A stretch of DNA of 33,664 nt, taken from positions 1 through 33,664 of the forward strand of contig DASVWH010000096.1 in assembly GCA_036389715.1 (NCBI GenBank), written 5' to 3'. A program made the translations under genes and the position numbers. The DNA comes from DASVWH01 sp036389715. Its GTDB lineage: Bacteria; Acidobacteriota; Blastocatellia; Pyrinomonadales; Pyrinomonadaceae. The notes below the pieces were generated by a model. That model made no database searches. It was not told the origin of the DNA and saw nothing but the letters and a program-made list of their open reading frames with translations. Shown here one piece after another: positions 29,110 to 33,664 of the stretch (positions are counted from its first letter, which is position 1; each line of letters opens with the position of its first letter).

Positions 29110-31766
29110 CAAGGCGCGGCTTCCACTCCTTTAACCACCGGCGAATCCTTCCGTGCAGCCTTCCCGCCGCCCAGCAGCCCTTCGATAATCCGTCCGGGAA
29201 AACGGCGGAAGCCGCGCTCCCAGAGAGCCGCCGCGGGCTCCTGCCCCGGCCCGAGCTGCCCTGTCAGCCCGAGCACCGTCGGGACGAAACTCAGGCTGTC
29301 GTAAGGCTCTTCGATCACGGCGGCGCGGGGAATGGGCGTGCGCTCGCCTCCGGCCAGCATCAGTGTAGAGTGCGTCGAGATGCGAAAGAAAGAGCCGTGA
29401 TTGCCGCCCGGATTAAAGCCCCTGACATCAAAGTTCCAGTGGTTATTGGCCAGCACCAGCAGGTCCGCCTCGACCAGCGCGCGTTGCCTGCGACGGAAAC
29501 GCCGCATCAGGCGCTCGGTCTCGGAAAGGCCGGAAACGTCCGTGGCGAGCGCTTCATGCAGATGCTGCGCCAGTTGCTCATGCAGGCCGATAAGGGCATT
29601 AGAGTATGTCGTTTTGTGCAGCGCACGCAACCACTCGACATCCGTGTGCCAGCCGCCCAGCCATTCGACGCGCGAGCCGCCCCCCGGAATCTGAACTTCT
29701 GTGTCTTCCCATATTTTCAGCGGAAAGCCTTCGCGCCACTGTGCGCGGTTGAAATGCACTGCCTCGTCCGCGCCCTGCCTCAGGTAGGAGACGGGCAGAT
29801 AACGCAGGCTCAAGTGCCCGGCCTCGTCCTCGCGCGAGAGAATGAGGGCCTGCTTGTCCGCCCCGCCGTAGAGCCAGATAACGTCGCCGTTTGCGCTTAG
29901 CTCGCGCCCCAGTTCGGGCGCGATGAACTGGCGCGGGATGCGCGTGGCGACGAAATCAATCGGGCGCGACTCGACGCCCGGCTGCACATTATTGCGCATC
30001 ATGATGGAATGCAGGAGCGCGAAATAATCTATCCGCGTGAAGCTGCGCTGCATATCGAGCGAGCCGTCTGCGGCCAGGACCGGGCCGCCCGGCGCGAGGC
30101 CGACCACGTAGTTCTGGAGTTCGTAAATGCTGTTGTGATCGCCCATCGCTCCCTTGGCAATCACGTCTTCGATCCTGATGCGGTCCGGCTCGAAGCTCTC
30201 GCGCCGGAGGGCGAGCAGGTTCTTGAGCGTGATGGCATACTTCTGATATTCGCGCTCGTCCCCCATCGAGGAATCGAGGCGCGCGAACTGGCGAATGGCC
30301 TCCTTATCGCGCCCCGCATCAGTATCGGCCCTGGTCCATTTCTTCGGCTGCGCTGCGACGATCACGCGTTGCTTCTCGATCACAGTGTGCAGCGCGCCCA
30401 GCTCTTCATTCAACTGCGACAGCTCGCGCTCCCAGCCCTCGCGCCGCCTGTCGAGCGTCGAGAAGAAGGCGTTCGCCAGCGCCGCCCGGACGGGTTGCGC
30501 GAGGTCTTTGCGCCGGAGCTGCTGCAAGAGGATGTGAAGGATGTTGAGATCGCTGTCGCGCAGGTGAATCGAGGCGCGCTCGTTGCCGTCAAAGTCGAGC
30601 AAGGCGGTCGGGTAATCCGTGCTCCGGCCTTTGAGATAATAGGATTCGGGCGTCGTCGTCGTAATCAGCGGGACGAGCGGGTAGATGCCCTTGACCGAGT
30701 AGTCGAGCATCAACCGGCGCTTGGTGATGACGTGATGGCCGCCCCCGGCTGCGCTGCCGAGCAGCTTGACCAGGTTGTATCCCTGGCTATAAATGCGCCC
30801 ATCCGAATTGAAGCCGTGATCGGAGACGAGAATGAGCGCGGTTTCCGCAGCCTGCGGCGTCTTCTGAATCGTGGTCCAGATGCGGCCGATGATCGCGTCG
30901 AGCTCTCGCAGGGCGTAGAGATGCGCTTCGCGGTCGCGGTTGTGATGAGCCGTGTGGTCGAACTCCGTCGTGTAATAGTCAAGGTAACGGATGCGCGGGT
31001 CGCTCAACTTCTGCGTCAGCTCGCGCTCAAGCTGGTCGAGCACGATGTTGCGTGCTTCGAGCCCCATCGTCCATTCGTCAATCAGCTCGCCCGGAGTGCG
31101 CGTCAGAAAGCGGTTCTGCAAGCCCCTCTGGAGCGTCGTCCAACGAGTGCCGCGCTGGTAAAGCTGGAAGCTGATGTAGCGTTCGTCGTAGGGATAAGCG
31201 TCCATCAGGAGCGGCAGCCCGAGTTCGTCGAGCACCTCGGGGCCGGGCATGTCAACGCGCCGCTGCGCGACGTTCTCGATGTAGAAGGGGATGAAGTTCA
31301 GATAGTCGTAAGCGTGCAGGGTGAGGCGGTCAAACTCCACGTTGCCCTTGATTTGCAAGTGCTGCCCGGTGTCGAGCAGCGACCAGGACGGCCCGGAAAG
31401 GCTGATGCCGCGCACGTAAAAGTTGGATACACGCGTGCCCTGCCGGTAAAAGACGCTTTCAATCCAGGGCAACTGGCTCTTGCCCGTCTGCGGATTGCGC
31501 TCCTGCACAAACCCGTCAACCATCTCCGGCGGCAAGCCGTCCACCTTGACGACGACGACGCGCTTTGTCTGGCCGAATGCGGCCGCGTGCGCCAGGAGCA
31601 TGAAGGCGCAGACTAAAAGCACGCAACGCGAGACGCCGGGGTGTGCGGGGAGCGAGACGCGTGAACGAAGGCCGGACTCGCTCTCGGCCGCGTCGCCGCC
31701 TTCCCGCAGCTCTCCCCGCAGGGGCCGACCGAGAGTCGCCGGGCCCCGCCCGTTAATGATTTTCAT
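29109..31766 (-). CDS. Exported alkaline-phosphatase-superfamily protein (phosphodiesterase-like)
   Basis: The 885-residue protein has a signal peptide after a basic stretch (about residues 45-67, ending near HAAAFGQ) and a metal-dependent alkaline-phosphatase/nucleotide-pyrophosphatase core. Metal-site segments are VVVKVDGL (D76), TTEFDHTAHH, LVSDHGF and GGNHGSF; the nucleophile would lie in the SLSGPSWS region. It is much longer than simple members, with about 350 residues between the DHG and NHG segments. Substrates in this superfamily include nucleotides, phospholipids and phosphoethanolamine. ATG 31766 overlaps the upstream gene by 14 nt; an in-frame GTG at 31775 is possible. The stop overlaps the permease-fusion ATG by one base, so all three genes form one coupled operon. 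Confidence 0.85.
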   Translation of the reverse strand: MKIINGRGPATLGRPLRGELREGGDAAESESGLRSRVSLPAHPGVSRCVLLVCAFMLLAHAAAFGQTKRVVVVKVDGLPPEMVDGFVQERNPQTGKSQLPWIESVFYRQGTRVSNFYVRGISLSGPSWSLLDTGQHLQIKGNVEFDRLTLHAYDYLNFIPFYIENVAQRRVDMPGPEVLDELGLPLLMDAYPYDERYISFQLYQRGTRWTTLQRGLQNRFLTRTPGELIDEWTMGLEARNIVLDQLERELTQKLSDPRIRYLDYYTTEFDHTAHHNRDREAHLYALRELDAIIGRIWTTIQKTPQAAETALILVSDHGFNSDGRIYSQGYNLVKLLGSAAGGGHHVITKRRLMLDYSVKGIYPLVPLITTTTPESYYLKGRSTDYPTALLDFDGNERASIHLRDSDLNILHILLQQLRRKDLAQPVRAALANAFFSTLDRRREGWERELSQLNEELGALHTVIEKQRVIVAAQPKKWTRADTDAGRDKEAIRQFARLDSSMGDEREYQKYAITLKNLLALRRESFEPDRIRIEDVIAKGAMGDHNSIYELQNYVVGLAPGGPVLAADGSLDMQRSFTRIDYFALLHSIMMRNNVQPGVESRPIDFVATRIPRQFIAPELGRELSANGDVIWLYGGADKQALILSREDEAGHLSLRYLPVSYLRQGADEAVHFNRAQWREGFPLKIWEDTEVQIPGGGSRVEWLGGWHTDVEWLRALHKTTYSNALIGLHEQLAQHLHEALATDVSGLSETERLMRRFRRRQRALVEADLLVLANNHWNFDVRGFNPGGNHGSFFRISTHSTLMLAGGERTPIPRAAVIEEPYDSLSFVPTVLGLTGQLGPGQEPAAALWERGFRRFPGRIIEGLLGGGKAARKDSPVVKGVEAAP

Positions 31767-33664
31767 TGACGACACTTAAGATTGCCTTAGCATCCGAGGG
31801 CGCGATTCGCTGCTCCTCCTTGACCGCCAGGCGAAGGTAAGCGGCGCTCTGGTCGCGCCAGCGCGCTTCGAGCTTCTGGTCGCTGTAGATGCGCAGCAGC
31901 TCCTTCTTGGCCGTTTCGTTGTTGATGCGGTAGAGACTGTTGAGACAGAGGCTGCGGGTCTCTGCGTCGGCCGTGCGGTTGAAGATGAGAGCCGCCGCGC
32001 TCGCCATTCTGCCGTTTGCAGCCGAGCCGTGCTCGACCACGTAACGCAGCGCCTCGCGCACCTCGTCTATGTTTCGCACGACCTCTATCTGCGGGCTGGA
32101 CCTGGCCACCCCGCGCAGAAAACGCTCGTAATAATCGAGCCTCCGCCTGACCTCAAGCTCGGCCAGCGTCTCCGGCGTGGACTTTTCCCTGTGCGTGTAG
32201 AGACCGAAGCTCAGGAGATTAGCGATGCGCAAGAGCGCCTGTTCCCCGCGGTTATGTTTGAGCGGGACCATCTCGGCGCGCCTGTCCCGGTCGAGACGCG
32301 CGGGCAGGCCGCCGGGCCTTCGCGCGTAGGCGACGAGCGCCGCATACTGCTCGCGCGCCAGCCTGGCCTCCGCCCGCAGATCATTTTCCAGCGGGTTGAG
32401 CGAGACGCTTTCCAGGCGACGGCCGATCTGGTCGCGCAATTGCGGGTCGAGCGATGCGTCGAGCGAGAGCAGGAGCTTTAACTGCGAATAGGCGCGCAGG
32501 CGCGACGGCTGGTTGATGTCCATGCCGCGCCTGCCCGTGACGAAATCATAGACGGTGCGCCCGAGGAAGTATGGCAGGTTGCCGAAGCTCGAAAGCGAGA
32601 GCACTGTCCGCGTCACATCTTCGAGGACGCGGCGGGACATCTCGCGGCGCTTCGGATTTCGCTGGTCGCGGAAGTCCACCAGGATAATCGGAATCTTCGG
32701 ATTGTCCAGCCCGTAGAGCGCGAGCGGAATCATCTCGACGGCCCGCGCGCCGGCGACATCGGCCGCCACCGGACGATTCTCCGCGTCGAAGTAGCGCGTC
32801 TCGGTATAGCCTTTCCAGTTGCGCAGGCCCGCGTCGAGCCAGGGGCTTGAGATGTTCAGGAAGCGTGCGTCGAAAGGCTGCGAGCGCCCGGCGGCCAGGT
32901 CTGCGCGAGATACCCAGACGAGCGCATGCGTGGCGCTCCCGTCGGGCAGTTGGAGCGGCTCGAAGTAGAGCCCTTCGGCCTCCGCGCGCTGGCGCAGCAG
33001 CTCCCAGTTGTGTCCGCGCAGGTCGCGCAGCAGCGTCGTCTGCCGCTCATAAACCGATTGAAGATTGATGTCGTCAACGATTCCGCCGAGCGGCTTTTCC
33101 GCCAGCATCAGCCGCGCCTGGATGTCCTGCATTTCGGGAGCGGTGAAAGCTGGCTCTGCGCCCGTCCCGGCCTCGTAGAGCGAGAGGATGGCGAGCGCGC
33201 GCGCCAGGTGCGCCTTGCGGTAATCGTCGTAGTTGCGACGGGCCGTGTGCGACGAAGCCTTGAGCGGCAGGCCGTAGGAATCGAGCAGCAGAGATTGCAG
33301 CGCCGTCCAGAAGAACCTTTTCCAGACCTCGTGATCGGTCGCGGAGAGGTCAATGATGGGCGGCGGCTCGCCCCCGGCGGCGCGCTGCCTGCTGCCGACG
33401 CGGCTGTAGAGACAGGGGATCGTCGAAGCCAGACGCTGACCGAAGGACGGCTTCGCGTAGGTCATCATCCAGAGATAGCGCAGGCGGTCGTTGGTGGGCT
33501 CGGCATCGCCGAGCGTGTCGCGCAGGACGCTGACCAGCGGCACTTCCGTCGTCTTATCCGCCTCGCTCGGGAGCCCTTCGAGCGGGCCGAAGATGGTCAA
33601 AAGCTCCGCTCCGCCCGCGACAGGCAGTCGTTCCAGACGAAAGCCGCGCCGCGTCGGCTGGCTC
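31753..33664 (-). CDS. Large protein of unknown function, 5' end outside window
   Basis: The frame is open to the last base of the window and upstream codons continue in normal protein-like sequence (FRLERLPVAGGAELL), so the gene starts beyond 33664; the in-window part is about 636 residues. No catalytic family is recognised. It contains VEMIPLALYGLDNPKIPIIL and VDFRDQRNPKRREMSRRVLED, then FGNLPYFLGRTVYDFVTGRRG, and a long helical C-terminal half with HEAT-like spacing. No signal or transmembrane segment is obvious in the visible part. It overlaps the phosphatase gene by 14 nt (ATGAAAATCATTAA), showing translational coupling. The product probably acts with the phosphatase and flippase-permease proteins. 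Confidence 0.8.
   Translation of the reverse strand, partial: SQPTRRGFRLERLPVAGGAELLTIFGPLEGLPSEADKTTEVPLVSVLRDTLGDAEPTNDRLRYLWMMTYAKPSFGQRLASTIPCLYSRVGSRQRAAGGEPPPIIDLSATDHEVWKRFFWTALQSLLLDSYGLPLKASSHTARRNYDDYRKAHLARALAILSLYEAGTGAEPAFTAPEMQDIQARLMLAEKPLGGIVDDINLQSVYERQTTLLRDLRGHNWELLRQRAEAEGLYFEPLQLPDGSATHALVWVSRADLAAGRSQPFDARFLNISSPWLDAGLRNWKGYTETRYFDAENRPVAADVAGARAVEMIPLALYGLDNPKIPIILVDFRDQRNPKRREMSRRVLEDVTRTVLSLSSFGNLPYFLGRTVYDFVTGRRGMDINQPSRLRAYSQLKLLLSLDASLDPQLRDQIGRRLESVSLNPLENDLRAEARLAREQYAALVAYARRPGGLPARLDRDRRAEMVPLKHNRGEQALLRIANLLSFGLYTHREKSTPETLAELEVRRRLDYYERFLRGVARSSPQIEVVRNIDEVREALRYVVEHGSAANGRMASAAALIFNRTADAETRSLCLNSLYRINNETAKKELLRIYSDQKLEARWRDQSAAYLRLAVKEEQRIAPSDAKAILSVVNENH

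Noticed and set aside
30009..31616. Open frame of 535 codons opposite the phosphatase gene
   Set aside because: The minus strand carries a signal peptide and metal-site motifs; the plus frame has none.
33598..33600. Possible start codon for the last minus-strand gene
   Set aside because: The codon is TTG inside continuing protein-like sequence that stays open to the window edge, so the gene is partial.

Overview
The window looks like a piece of a GC-rich bacterial chromosome, most likely Acidobacteriota and possibly the Blastocatellia group. This is inferred from the gene mix: an ElbD-type ether-lipid megaenzyme, many lipoproteins and exported proteases, UPF0182 and a cREC receiver. No rRNA or marker gene is present to prove it. 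There are no tRNAs, rRNAs, CRISPR arrays, transposases or phage genes. High GC gives long open frames antisense to almost every real gene; these are shadows.

Layout. 1-2284 (minus strand): an aspartate-type aminotransferase with a terminator hairpin at the window edge, a small lysine-rich histone-H1-like protein, and coaD. 2452-4031 (plus): a coiled-coil protein with a good sigma70-type promoter, then an orphan ABC-type solute-binding protein. 4088-7874 (plus): a promoter, a probable SAM-II riboswitch, overlapping antiterminator and terminator hairpins, then cobalamin-dependent methionine synthase metH. 7968-9847 (plus): a lysophospholipid acyltransferase and a diacylglycerol-kinase-family lipid kinase with overlapping stop and start.

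9935-17934 (minus): a cluster transcribed in the order HAD phosphatase, LarA/DUF2088-like protein, a 1476-residue fatty-acyl-reductase/acyl-ligase/ACP/PlsC fusion (ElbD architecture), and an NAD-dependent epimerase. With the two facing plus-strand lipid genes this makes an island of about 10 kb for phospholipid or ether-lipid construction. 18237-21606 (minus): a cREC receiver protein and a UPF0182 membrane protein. 21622-26752 (plus): an NHL-repeat/M23 lipoprotein, an exported PepP-like aminopeptidase and a GAF protein, ending at a strong bidirectional terminator. 26857-33664 (minus): a tightly overlapping three-gene operon of a large unknown protein (cut by the window edge), an exported alkaline-phosphatase-superfamily protein, and an unusual fusion of a lysylphosphatidylglycerol-synthase-like membrane domain with a MacB/FtsX-type ABC permease.

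The most unusual non-coding signal is a set of intergenic heptamer palindromes. At three places (9833-9949, 11061-11142, 17188-17270) the intergenic space is filled by tandem 7-nt units on one side and the reverse complement of the same units on the other. The heptamer differs at each site but the architecture is the same. A fourth, degenerate copy lies at 7888-8006. They abut or overlap stop codons; at the first site both convergent proteins end in the same Gly-Lys-Trp-stop written by the repeat.
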